The notes under the pieces were generated by a model. That model made no database searches and had not been told where the DNA came from. It saw only the letters and a program-made list of their open reading frames with translations. This document shows positions 1 through 7,605 of a DNA stretch of 45,861 nucleotides, one piece after another. The stretch's first letter is position 1. Every line of letters starts with the position of its first letter. This stretch comes from Gammaproteobacteria bacterium (GTDB lineage Bacteria > Pseudomonadota > Gammaproteobacteria > Coxiellales > Coxiellaceae): NCBI GenBank assembly GCA_026399315.1, contig JAPLRF010000067.1, forward strand, positions 1 through 45,861, read 5' to 3'. The translations under genes and the position numbers were made by a program.

Positions 1-192
1 AGGATTGATTTCGTTCCAATTATCTATGTTAATATAAGGGCTTTTTTCATCGTGCGTTGTAACATACAGTTGTCCATCATTATTAGAATATAAGGCATTA
101 AATCTGTTCGATTGACGATGTGGTTTCCACAGTTGATTTTCATCCGTGAATTCGATGGATTGTCCGAAAATATTTCTGAGGATGCTTTTCAT
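1..192 (-). CDS. N-terminal fragment of an unknown protein, cut by the window edge
   Basis: An open frame reads leftward from an ATG at 190-192 without a stop to base 1, giving 64 codons that begin MKSILRNIFGQSIEF. A GGAG Shine-Dalgarno sequence (complement of 200-203) sits 7 nt before the ATG, which supports the start. The visible part is polar, rich in Asn and Asp, and has no signal peptide or membrane segment. I do not recognise the family. The remaining C-terminal part lies outside the window. A plus-strand open frame at 112-393 overlaps it but has no ribosome binding site and runs into a dispersed repeat, so I regard it as a shadow. Confidence 0.6.
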   Translation of the reverse strand, partial: MKSILRNIFGQSIEFTDENQLWKPHRQSNRFNALYSNNDGQLYVTTHDEKSPYINIDNWNEINP

Positions 193-244
193 TGGATTGC
201 TCCTTTTTTGTTACAGTATATCCAATTGTTGTTGGCGATGGATA

Positions 245-382
245 TTCTAATATTATTGCTGTTGCAAAAAGTTATCAGGGATCTGGCATCAGGGATCGGT
301 GTTCGCATTCTGACACCGATCCCCGATCGCTTTTCGGTCGGTGCAATACTATTTCCGTTACCCTCTAATTTGGAGAGGTTAC
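245..382 (+). repeat. Dispersed repeat A, copy 1
   Basis: About 140 bp that recurs at 44062-44216 with few differences. A copy split by another repeat lies at 2085-2372 in the opposite orientation, and a short piece at 39222-39270. Landmarks are TTATCAGGGATCTGG, CGCATTCTGACAC and, at the right end, GTTACCCTCTAATTTGGAG. No transposase is associated. It is probably a non-autonomous dispersed element. Confidence 0.75.
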
Positions 383-584
383 AGGCGCCCTGAATGCCAA
401 TTTGCTTTCTATTGACATCGACCGAGTGATCTATTATGTTCAACGCTGTGAAGAGGTGCGCAGATTAAGGCATTTTGTTGAAATCTCCAAAGATTATTGA
501 TACAAAATGAGAGAATAAGCGCCGAAATAAGCCGTATTTTGGAATACGTTTGTTGGATCTGACCATGAAAGTGGGTAGATCTGT

Positions 585-607
585 CACGTTAACATCTTAT
601 TAACGTG
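585..607. promoter_or_regulatory. Perfect 8-bp inverted repeat upstream of the permease
   Basis: CACGTTAA, a 7-nt spacer and TTAACGTG form a perfect inverted repeat about 75 bp before the permease ATG. No T-run follows, so an operator is more likely than a terminator. The regulator is unknown. Confidence 0.3.
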
Positions 608-681
608 GAGCGCTTCAGGTTAGCTACACGTTTATCATTTAGCGTTTCCTGTTTTGCTCCTGTATTGACAGGAATGAAGTT

Positions 682-2082
682 ATGTCTGAATTACGCCGCC
701 AACTTACCTCTCGACATTTATCCATGATTGCACTCGGTGGCACTTTGGGTACAGGTATCTTTTTAACCAGTGGTTCAGCACTTTACATTGCAGGCCCGAT
801 GGGCGCGATTTTTGCTTATTTGATTATGGGCCTAATGGTTTATTTTTTGATGAACAGTTTGGGCGAGATGTCTGCCTATCGTCCTGTTTCAGGTAGTTTT
901 TGCGAATATTCAAGTCATTATGTCAGCAAACCCTTTGGTTTTGCGATGGGCTATAATTATTGGTTTAATTGGTCGATAACCATTGCTGTTGAATTAATTG
1001 CGGCTGCATTGGTGATGGGATTTTGGTTTCCACACGTACCCCCTATTGAATGGTGCGCATTATTTTTTGTGGGTATTTTTGGATTAAATATTTTATCTGT
1101 AAAGAGCTATGGTGAAACGCAATATTGGATGTCGCTCATTAAAGTGATTGCCATTGTGACATTTATTGTCATTGGTGTTTTTGTCATTATTGGGTTCAAC
1201 ACGCAACACAAAGCCATTGATTTTTACAATTGGCATCAAGGCCATTTTCACAATGGGCTGTCTGGTTTATTTGAAGTATTTTTATTGTCTGGCTTTGCTT
1301 TTCAAGGAACGGAATTGATTGGCGTAGCAGCGGGTGAGGCAAAAGATCCGGCAAAAAGCATTCCGCGCGCTGTAAAACAAATATTTTGGCGAATATTATT
1401 ATTTTATATTGTGATTATGCTGATCATCAGCTTGGTTATCCCCTATACTGATCCGCGATTATTGAATCCAAGCAGTGATATTGCGCTGAGTCCTTTTACG
1501 ATTATTTTTTCTATGGCAGGTATTCCTTATATTACCGGCACGATGAATTTTATTATTTTAATGGCATTATTATCAGCCTGTAATTCTGATTTATATTCCG
1601 CAACCCGTATTCTATGGAATTTATCGGTCAGAGGCAGCGCGCCAAAATTATTTTCAAAAGTGAATCGTGCGGGTATTCCTATTGCAGCACTATTAATGAC
1701 GGCTTCTTTTGGTTTGCTTGCTTTTTTATGTAATTTTGTCGGTGGCGCTACGGTATTTCTAATGTTAGTTAACGTTTCCAGTTTGGCTGGATTTGTAGCG
1801 TGGTTTGGTATTGCGCGAAGCCACCTTGGTTTTAGACAGCATTATTTAGCGGCGGGAAATAAATTGGCTGATTTGCCATTTCAATCGCGCTTCTATCCGT
1901 GGGGTCCGATTATTGCGATGATATTGTGTGTTGTTGTTATTTTTGGCCAATGGTTTGTGTTGGTTGTTCAAAATGATATGTCATGGACGTCTTTTATCGC
2001 GACTTATAGCGGGTTGCCTGTTGTGTTTTTATTGTGGCTAGGAAATAAATGGTACAGTGCTTCTGTATCCGATCCAAATTAA
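682..2082 (+). CDS. LysP-like amino acid permease (APC superfamily)
   Basis: A 466-residue inner-membrane transporter of the amino acid-polyamine-organocation superfamily, AAT family, expected to import an amino acid with protons. The N-terminus has the family signature (LSMIALGGTLGTGIF, residues about 13-27). About 12 hydrophobic segments follow, along with the conserved GFAFQGTELIGVAAGE and DPAKSIPRAV stretches seen in LysP. Resemblance to E. coli LysP runs over the whole length, including the IPYTDPRLL loop, so a basic amino acid such as lysine is the best guess for substrate. This is inference. An AGGA ribosome binding site lies 8 nt upstream of the ATG. The stop codon directly abuts a copy of dispersed repeat A, so there is no room for a native terminator. 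It appears monocistronic. Confidence 0.92.
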   Translation: MSELRRQLTSRHLSMIALGGTLGTGIFLTSGSALYIAGPMGAIFAYLIMGLMVYFLMNSLGEMSAYRPVSGSFCEYSSHYVSKPFGFAMGYNYWFNWSITIAVELIAAALVMGFWFPHVPPIEWCALFFVGIFGLNILSVKSYGETQYWMSLIKVIAIVTFIVIGVFVIIGFNTQHKAIDFYNWHQGHFHNGLSGLFEVFLLSGFAFQGTELIGVAAGEAKDPAKSIPRAVKQIFWRILLFYIVIMLIISLVIPYTDPRLLNPSSDIALSPFTIIFSMAGIPYITGTMNFIILMALLSACNSDLYSATRILWNLSVRGSAPKLFSKVNRAGIPIAALLMTASFGLLAFLCNFVGGATVFLMLVNVSSLAGFVAWFGIARSHLGFRQHYLAAGNKLADLPFQSRFYPWGPIIAMILCVVVIFGQWFVLVVQNDMSWTSFIATYSGLPVVFLLWLGNKWYSASVSDPN

Positions 2083-2084
2083 AA

Positions 2085-2372
2085 GGTAACGGAAATAGTA
2101 TTGCAGCGATTGAAAAGTGGTCAGGGATCAATCAGCCGCAGCACATTCATAATTCCTTATTGCTTTGTTTCCGTTCGCTCAATATTCGAATTAGGGTGAT
2201 GTTCGGAAGGACGCCGTGAACCCATCCTTGGGGGCTCGGGATTGGCATCCATGCCAATCACGCCTTCCTCACATCCCCCGTCATTCTCATTTCCGCTCAC
2301 TACATCATTGCTTTAAGGTAGTGCCATTAGATCCCTGATAACCTTCCGAAACAGCAATGATATTGATCTCAT
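2085..2372 (-). repeat. Dispersed repeat A, copy 2, interrupted by repeat B
   Basis: The two ends of repeat A appear in inverse orientation at 2085-2130 (reverse complement contains GCAATACTATTTCCGTTACC) and at about 2325-2370 (reverse complement contains GGTTATCAGGGATCT). Repeat B lies between them. This looks like one mobile repeat inserted in another, between the permease and queF. The 2083-2396 gap holds nothing else that I can identify. Confidence 0.6.
2162..2312 (+). repeat. Dispersed palindromic repeat B, copy 1
   Basis: About 150 bp shared with 43783-43934. The core is a hairpin: GATTGGCAT/ATGCCAATC (2240-2259) flanked by GGAAGG (2205-2210) pairing with CCTTCC (2263-2268). In the second copy the same stems pair with different bases, so the structure is conserved rather than just the sequence. 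Confidence 0.7.
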
Positions 2373-2396
2373 CTCAAAGCTAAAAATTTCCTAGGA

Positions 2397-3233
2397 TTAT
2401 TGCCGACATAGTCGGCTATTTTTTATTTCTGCAACAGTAACAGGTTTTGTTGAACGATAAGCATTAATATCAATGCCGCCACGACGCGTTGATCTACCGT
2501 AAACGCTTAATTCATCTGGTTTGCAGTATTGCATTATTTGCATGAATATCTTTTCGATACATTGTTCATGAAATTCATTGTCATTGCGAAATGAAACTAT
2601 ATAACGCAATAATCCTTCGCGATTTATTTTTTTTCCTTTATACGTAATTTGTACGCTGCACCAATCGGGTTGGTCGGTAACCAAGCAATTTGACTTTAAT
2701 AAGTCAGAATATAAAATCTCTTCTGCGTAAGTATTTTCCGTTTTTAAATAAGTTGCATCGGTGTGATAAGCAGAACAGCTAATATCCATCTCATCTAAAT
2801 AAATGCCCTCTAGGCGTGAAAACAAGGTGTCATTTTTTAATAATGAAAGGGGTGTTATTTTAATTAAAACAAATGAAGCGTTCAAACGGTCCGTTAAGTC
2901 CTTTTGAATAATATTTTGTACCGTTTCCGCATCTTTAAACTGTGTATTATTAAATGAATTAAAATACAGCTTCATTGATTTTGATTCGATAATATTTTCA
3001 GAATCTGCGCTATAAATAATTTCGCCAAGGGCGACAATCGGTTTCCCTTTTTCATTTAGCCAAGAAACTTCAAAATGATTCCAGGTGTCGAATCCAAAAA
3101 AGGGCAGGGGAGTTGAAACGCCAATCTCATCGCGTTTCGATTTTCGAGCGATCGGGAAAAGTAAATCGGGATTGTAGTGCTCGTCATAACGCGTTTTTTT
3201 ACCGAGGGTTGACTGTTCAGGTGTGTGGCTCAT
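2397..3233 (-). CDS. queF: NADPH-dependent 7-cyano-7-deazaguanine reductase QueF
   Basis: A 278-residue cytoplasmic enzyme that reduces preQ0 to preQ1 in queuosine biosynthesis. It is the long two-domain type found in E. coli (282 residues). The QueF signature ESKSMKLYFNSFN lies at about 83-95. The catalytic cysteine is in LLKSNCLVTDQPDW (Cys183), and the substrate-binding NEFHEQC motif is at 219-225. The C-terminal STRRGGIDINAYRS matches the E. coli protein closely. The gene is downstream of, and in the same direction as, the dihydrouridine synthase gene, so two tRNA-modification genes are neighbours. A palindromic element now separates them. The start has only a weak GA-rich ribosome binding site, but no better start exists. 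Confidence 0.96.
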   Translation of the reverse strand: MSHTPEQSTLGKKTRYDEHYNPDLLFPIARKSKRDEIGVSTPLPFFGFDTWNHFEVSWLNEKGKPIVALGEIIYSADSENIIESKSMKLYFNSFNNTQFKDAETVQNIIQKDLTDRLNASFVLIKITPLSLLKNDTLFSRLEGIYLDEMDISCSAYHTDATYLKTENTYAEEILYSDLLKSNCLVTDQPDWCSVQITYKGKKINREGLLRYIVSFRNDNEFHEQCIEKIFMQIMQYCKPDELSVYGRSTRRGGIDINAYRSTKPVTVAEIKNSRLCRQ

Positions 3234-3255
3234 GTTATTCTCACTTCGTTAGATT

Positions 3256-3396
3256 AGACTTCTTTCGAAACCTCGATTAATGGACAATCCCCTCGAAAAA
3301 ATTTTCTCAAAATGCTCAGGTACTAATGTACATTCCGCTTTTTCAAAAATTTTTTCTGCGACCTTGTCTCATTACTCAAGGTTTCGAAAAGAGTCT
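3256..3396. repeat. Palindromic MITE-like element between dus and queF
   Basis: A 141-bp element that is almost one complete palindrome. The ends match over 19 bp (AGACTTCTTTCGAAACCT at 3256 against the reverse complement of 3378-3396). Homology of the arms continues inward through poly-A/T blocks to a central GTAC-TAAT-GTAC. It encodes nothing on its own and has the form of a non-autonomous terminal-inverted-repeat element. Its right arm forms the last codons and the stop of the neighbouring dus gene. Confidence 0.75.
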
Positions 3397-4367
3397 ATTT
3401 TACTAAAATACACAGAAACTGTCTTTTCAAGTTCAGAAAATGATTCTATCGAATACAAGGCTTCCAAGAATCCCGCTTTATTTTCTAAATTGCGTGCGTA
3501 GTATTTCCCCATTTTTCTAGATTGGAAAATCGCATTGCGTTCATTTTCCATCTCAACTAAGCCTGTAATATGCTTTAAAAATAATTGTCCAATGTCAGTG
3601 TTTGAGGGTGGTGAAAATGTTTCGCCGCGCATTTCATGGGTAATTTGTTGAAAAAGCCAAGGTTGCCCGACACTTGCGCGGCCAATCATAAATCCTGCAC
3701 ACTGTGTTTGTTCAAATGCGTTTACAAGTTGTTTGGCATCAGTAATATCGCCGTTAGCAATCACAGGAATGGTCACAGCAGAAACAATTTTTGCGATTGC
3801 ATCTAGCTGGCAGGCAATATCGTAATCCTGCGTCCAATGTCGACCGTGCACGATAATGGCGTCCACCCCGGCTTCTTCTAATGCTTTAGCAACAGATGTG
3901 TCGCAATATTCTCCGTGCCCAGCATCAATACGCATTTTAAGCGTGATAGGTGTTTTATCATCGCAGCGCATCGTTTTAACGAGTTCGGATAATTTTTTTT
4001 CATCACTTAATAATTTACTGCCGCAGCCTTTTTTGCGGATTTTCGGTTGAGGACAACCGCCATTTAAATCGAGTATATCGGCGCCATTTTCAATAGCACG
4101 TTCTGCTGCGCGCGCAATTGTTTTGGGGTCATTGCCGGATAACTGCCAACATAAATTTTTTTCAGAAGGGTGTCGCGTTTGATATCGCGGGCTACGATCA
4201 CTGTTATTGGCAATGTGCAGGGCTGATAACATTTCAGTGCAGCAATAAGCGACGCCGCCAAATTGCCAAGTTAATTGGCGAAAAGGGGCGCAACTCACGC
4301 CCGCCAATGGCGCTTGAATGAGATTGTTGTCAAATTGTTTTTTGCCGATGATTAATGGTTTTATCAT
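3372..4367 (-). CDS. tRNA-dihydrouridine synthase (Dus family)
   Basis: A flavoenzyme that reduces uridine to dihydrouridine in tRNA. It shows the FMN-binding TIM-barrel motifs in order: QAPLAGVSCAPFR near the N-terminus, DLNGGCPQPKIRKKGCGS with the catalytic cysteine of the NGGCP motif, LKMRIDAG, IIVHGR, and VIANGDI ... GFMIGRASVG at the phosphate-binding end. I chose the ATG at 4367 (331 residues). A longer frame begins at a TTG at 4403 but has no ribosome binding site and adds an atypical leader. The last residues (SFRNLE) and the TAA are read from the right arm of the palindromic element at 3256-3396, so the original C-terminus was probably altered by insertion. DusB-type is my best guess; the subclass is not certain. 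Confidence 0.88.
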   Translation of the reverse strand: MIKPLIIGKKQFDNNLIQAPLAGVSCAPFRQLTWQFGGVAYCCTEMLSALHIANNSDRSPRYQTRHPSEKNLCWQLSGNDPKTIARAAERAIENGADILDLNGGCPQPKIRKKGCGSKLLSDEKKLSELVKTMRCDDKTPITLKMRIDAGHGEYCDTSVAKALEEAGVDAIIVHGRHWTQDYDIACQLDAIAKIVSAVTIPVIANGDITDAKQLVNAFEQTQCAGFMIGRASVGQPWLFQQITHEMRGETFSPPSNTDIGQLFLKHITGLVEMENERNAIFQSRKMGKYYARNLENKAGFLEALYSIESFSELEKTVSVYFSKIDSFRNLE

Positions 4368-4528
4368 GGACAGTATGATGCAGATATTTTCTTTAAAATG
4401 CAATTTTGTGTTAGGTGATTTCTTAAGGTTTATTTAAGGATTTCATTCGTGACTTTTTATATCGATTCAGTTAACTTTGGTAAAACAGTTTCATAAGCAT
4501 ATAAACAATAAAACACGGTGGAAATGAC

Positions 4529-6070
4529 ATGCGTACAGATCGCGAGAACATAGTAAATAATATTGCTACATTGCAAGAACGCCTTTCCTTTGCGAATTAT
4601 AAAAGTGACAAAACCTTACTCACCGCAATGAAAACTATCAATGAGGCTAATGAAACTGTTACCCCTAAAAAATTAACTGATAAAAAGTATTACGAAAAAT
4701 TGACCATGCTAGCAACATTTCTTGTCAGTGCCGGTTCAATTTCTATTTATCTTGAAACATTGAAAAAAGCGAACATGGAACAAAAGCTCAGCGGTATTGG
4801 CGTGAACTTTTTTGAAAATATCTTTTTTATTAAAGTGACATTGGATAAATTGGCACAACGACTTGAAAAAGGCGAGTATGCCAAAACCGTTGCTATTGCA
4901 ACACTTGCCGTTATTCTTTACGGACCACAAGTATTAACCACTATTTTAGAATCCAGCTTTTCGCCTTTTGTAACCAGCTTAACATCAGCGGCGGTGGGTA
5001 TTTCGGGGATTGGTTTGTATGGATTTGCCGTTAATTCAATGTTTGAATTTGCTGAACAGTTAAATTGTTGCAAAAAACAAGCTGCTATTACGCCAGCCCT
5101 TGAAAATCGTGCACGAGACGAAGTACCTTCAGTTGGATCATCTGATTTAACAGAGGCACAACAATCACTTGAAGAAAAGTTAGTAGATGCATTAATAGTG
5201 TTAGCGCAACAGACGAAACCCAAATTTGAAAAATTTAGTCTTGCTCCTGCTACTATTGGAAAAGTTGTGAAAGTAGGACTTCAAGTGGGTACAGCTTCTG
5301 CCTTGGTATATGGTGCTTATGCCTACGAATGTGCAACGGATGTGAGCGAACACCAGGATTTTAAATTCAGTGATTTATTGGCTGTTATTTCGGCCTATAT
5401 TTTAATGTCTCCCCAATTTGCACTCAGCGCGCGGGGTGGCTTTAATTTAGTTTCCAATATTGCTGATGCGATTATTCCTGCCTACAAATATAATAGCGTC
5501 TCTAATAACTTTAAATTGGGTGGCAATATTGGCGCTGTCCTAACAGCACTTTCTTTTCCTGCTGCAATCATTGCAGGCTCTGAATCCGGTAAAACATCGA
5601 AAGAATTATATGATCAGAATTGCAATACAAAGGACACCAATCAGTTGATGTTTCCAGGCGCTGATGTGTTGACGGATTATTCCGCAAGGGCGTTTAATGC
5701 TATTTTTTGTGAGATGGCTTTTTGCTGGTTTATTGCGTACACCATTCAACATGCTGGTACGAGCGATACCATTCAAAATGACCGTGCTTATTTGCAAGCG
5801 CAGGATTTCTTGGCGGAATTGGCTGGAAAAGTAGGCAGTCTTTCTGATGATCAATTATCGCAAATGCCAGGCTATGAACAATTGAAAGAAGAAAATTTTT
5901 TTACAGCGCGGACCTTGCCTCGTGTTAATTCAAGAGATTCGGTTGCTTCTAACCAATCTATGGAAACGCTGCATTGCACTGCCAACATCATCCCAGCGCC
6001 AAAAGCCACTGTAGCGACAGGTCTTTTGTCTGGCAAAGAAGAAAAAGAAAAATCTTGTTGCATGATGTAA
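4529..6070 (+). CDS. Large multi-pass membrane protein of unknown function with CaaX-like tail
   Basis: A 513-residue protein I do not recognise. It has a polar N-terminal third, then hydrophobic segments at about 60-75, 120-140, 148-172, 245-268, 283-300, 340-358 and 400-415, and no signal peptide. After residue about 425 a polar tail carries a proline/serine-containing linker and ends GKEEKEKSCCMM. The last four residues (Cys-Cys-Met-Met) fit the CaaX prenylation pattern, and the acidic/lysine stretch just before them resembles the E-block of Dot/Icm effectors. Both readings come from known Legionella effector biology and are unproven here. A GGTGGA ribosome binding site precedes the ATG. 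The gene is divergent from dus and convergent with the tailoring operon, so a link to the NRPS is not suggested. Confidence 0.75.
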   Translation: MRTDRENIVNNIATLQERLSFANYKSDKTLLTAMKTINEANETVTPKKLTDKKYYEKLTMLATFLVSAGSISIYLETLKKANMEQKLSGIGVNFFENIFFIKVTLDKLAQRLEKGEYAKTVAIATLAVILYGPQVLTTILESSFSPFVTSLTSAAVGISGIGLYGFAVNSMFEFAEQLNCCKKQAAITPALENRARDEVPSVGSSDLTEAQQSLEEKLVDALIVLAQQTKPKFEKFSLAPATIGKVVKVGLQVGTASALVYGAYAYECATDVSEHQDFKFSDLLAVISAYILMSPQFALSARGGFNLVSNIADAIIPAYKYNSVSNNFKLGGNIGAVLTALSFPAAIIAGSESGKTSKELYDQNCNTKDTNQLMFPGADVLTDYSARAFNAIFCEMAFCWFIAYTIQHAGTSDTIQNDRAYLQAQDFLAELAGKVGSLSDDQLSQMPGYEQLKEENFFTARTLPRVNSRDSVASNQSMETLHCTANIIPAPKATVATGLLSGKEEKEKSCCMM

Positions 6071-6099
6071 TATTTGCAATGCATGGTGAGTTTTTTTCA

Positions 6100-6177
6100 A
6101 TAAGCAAGTGACTGTGTGCGGTTGTGCTGGCGTTAGCCAGCGCGAAAAATTTACCGCGCGCTCCGTCACTTGCTTAT
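6100..6177. repeat. Structured palindrome between convergent genes
   Basis: ATAAGCAAGTGAC at 6100-6112 pairs perfectly with 6165-6177. Inside lies a second hairpin, GCTGGC-GTTA-GCCAGC (6126-6141), followed by a GCGCG/CGCGC pairing. It lies in the 122-bp gap between two converging genes and could stop transcription from both sides. It lacks a clean T-run on the plus strand, so a REP-like element is equally possible. Confidence 0.55.
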
Positions 6178-6192
6178 CTCTGTAATTCTGTG

Positions 6193-7596
6193 TCATAGAT
6201 TAAAGATATTAGCCCTAAAGATTACTCGAATCCGTTTTGCAATTTTATTTTTCATGCGCTGTAAAAATACTGAATCGTTACATTTCTGCTGAGCACATAT
6301 AATAACACTCAGGATCAGTGCGGTTATGTAAAACCCACTGATTAATTTTTTCTTGTCTTGTCTTTTGACAATATCAATAACATTACTGTAATTTACGGCA
6401 GAATGCGCAACCATTTCGTATTCATATATCCATTTTCTCGGTAATAATTTCGCAAGCTGATAATCAAGGACGTTACACGCTTGCCAAAAAGGGGAAATCA
6501 TTGCCTTGGTCATTTGATGCAAATGCGCTTCAGATAATTGATGAAGTGCGTTTGATTCTCTTTTTCTGGTTTTTTCATAAGCAGAAAATGCCTCAAGCAG
6601 TGACAATGATTTGTCATTAATATGATTATTTAATTGAATGGCATCTTCTAACGCTGAATTCATTCCTTGACCGTAAAATGGATAGGTAGCATGGCAAGCA
6701 TCACCAATCAAAACAATTTTATCATCTAAATGCCATTTATCTACCTTAACACTGACCAAGTAATTGCAGGGATCAAGGCCGCATTTATTCAAAAAAGACG
6801 GTGCGGTGCTAACAATATCTTGAAATTCACGCTTTACCAATTCATCAAAGTTATTTAATTCGCCGTTGTTATCACGCAGTGGCGCTGTAAAAATAACTGA
6901 AAATGTGTGATCAGTATTGGGGATTGCCACTAACAGGGCATCTGATTTTGGCCACATATGCATGTGATCTGTGCTTAAGGCTAACTTTTCAGCTTCGTGA
7001 CGATCAAATTGATATTCTTTATATCCCCAATTGAATACGGTTTGTTGATAACTTGCTATCTGCTTTTTAAGCATAAAAGATCTTACAGTGGAAAAAACAC
7101 CATCTGCACCAATGACCATGCCTGCTTTTTGTGTGATGACTTCTTTAGTAGCCACATTCAAAAAATGACACGTTAATGTTTCTTCATCTATATTTGATAA
7201 TTCAAAACCCAAATGCAAAGTGATATTAGATTCATGCGCAACAGCGTTTAATAAAATATCAATTAATGTTGATCGACGAATAGAAAGCAATACTTGTGAT
7301 TTTTGGGTGCCATATTTATAGTGAATTGTTTTCGAATTTTTTAAATGAAGTGCTCGACCAACCAAAACAGCAGAATGAGCCAAGACCGTTTCTTTTAATC
7401 CCAATTGTGCTAATACAGTTAGTCCGCGGCCCGAAACAGTAAAATTGATTGATCGCCCTTCTTTTTCTAAATCAAAGCCAGTTCGTTTGTCATAGATTAA
7501 AACAGAATGGCCCTGTCTTGCCAACAAAAGTGCCAATGCGAAACCACTGATGCCAGCACCCACAACGACAACTTTTTCTTTTTTAAAAAAATGCAT
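6193..7596 (-). CDS. FAD-dependent monooxygenase, kynurenine 3-monooxygenase-like
   Basis: A 467-residue group A flavoprotein aromatic hydroxylase, expected to use FAD, NAD(P)H and O2. FAD motifs seen are GAGISG (13-18), the DG motif VIGADGVFSTVR (161-172) and the GD motif IGDACHATYPFYGQGMN (297-313). The KMO family also shares SINFTVSGRG, GYKEY and the MHMWP ... AIPN pattern. A hydrophobic helix near the C-terminus (about 414-432) recalls the membrane anchor of mitochondrial KMO. It is the last gene of the four-gene tailoring operon, 9 nt after the sulfotransferase gene. No tryptophan dioxygenase, formamidase or kynureninase is present. It probably hydroxylates an aromatic residue or precursor of the peptide, for example a tryptophan-derived ring. 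The exact substrate is inference. Confidence 0.85.
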   Translation of the reverse strand: MHFFKKEKVVVVGAGISGFALALLLARQGHSVLIYDKRTGFDLEKEGRSINFTVSGRGLTVLAQLGLKETVLAHSAVLVGRALHLKNSKTIHYKYGTQKSQVLLSIRRSTLIDILLNAVAHESNITLHLGFELSNIDEETLTCHFLNVATKEVITQKAGMVIGADGVFSTVRSFMLKKQIASYQQTVFNWGYKEYQFDRHEAEKLALSTDHMHMWPKSDALLVAIPNTDHTFSVIFTAPLRDNNGELNNFDELVKREFQDIVSTAPSFLNKCGLDPCNYLVSVKVDKWHLDDKIVLIGDACHATYPFYGQGMNSALEDAIQLNNHINDKSLSLLEAFSAYEKTRKRESNALHQLSEAHLHQMTKAMISPFWQACNVLDYQLAKLLPRKWIYEYEMVAHSAVNYSNVIDIVKRQDKKKLISGFYITALILSVIICAQQKCNDSVFLQRMKNKIAKRIRVIFRANIFNL

Positions 7597-7605
7597 TTCT
7601 ATTTT

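Larger units (their letters stand above)
193..681. other. Intergenic region with a dispersed repeat and a possible gene remnant
   Basis: This gap of nearly 500 bp holds one copy of dispersed repeat A (about 245-382). Next to it is a short plus-strand open stretch (378-500) ending in TGA whose translation (for example RVIYYVQRCEEVRRLRHFVE) looks protein-like but has no start. It also contains a short palindrome ahead of the permease gene. Nothing else recognisable was seen. Confidence 0.5.

Noticed and set aside
112..393. Plus-strand open frame of 93 codons at the left edge
   Set aside because: It overlaps a minus-strand frame with a good ribosome binding site and runs into dispersed repeat A; no family resemblance.
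378..500. Plus-strand protein-like stretch ending in TGA
   Set aside because: It has no start codon or ribosome binding site and begins at the edge of repeat A. It may be a gene remnant, but no family could be recognised.
3280..3501. Plus-strand open frame of 73 codons over the palindromic element
   Set aside because: It is made of the palindrome and the antisense of the Dus gene end; no ribosome binding site.
4368..4403. TTG start that would lengthen the Dus protein by 12 residues
   Set aside because: No Shine-Dalgarno sequence and an atypical leader; the ATG at 4367 directly precedes the conserved N-terminus.
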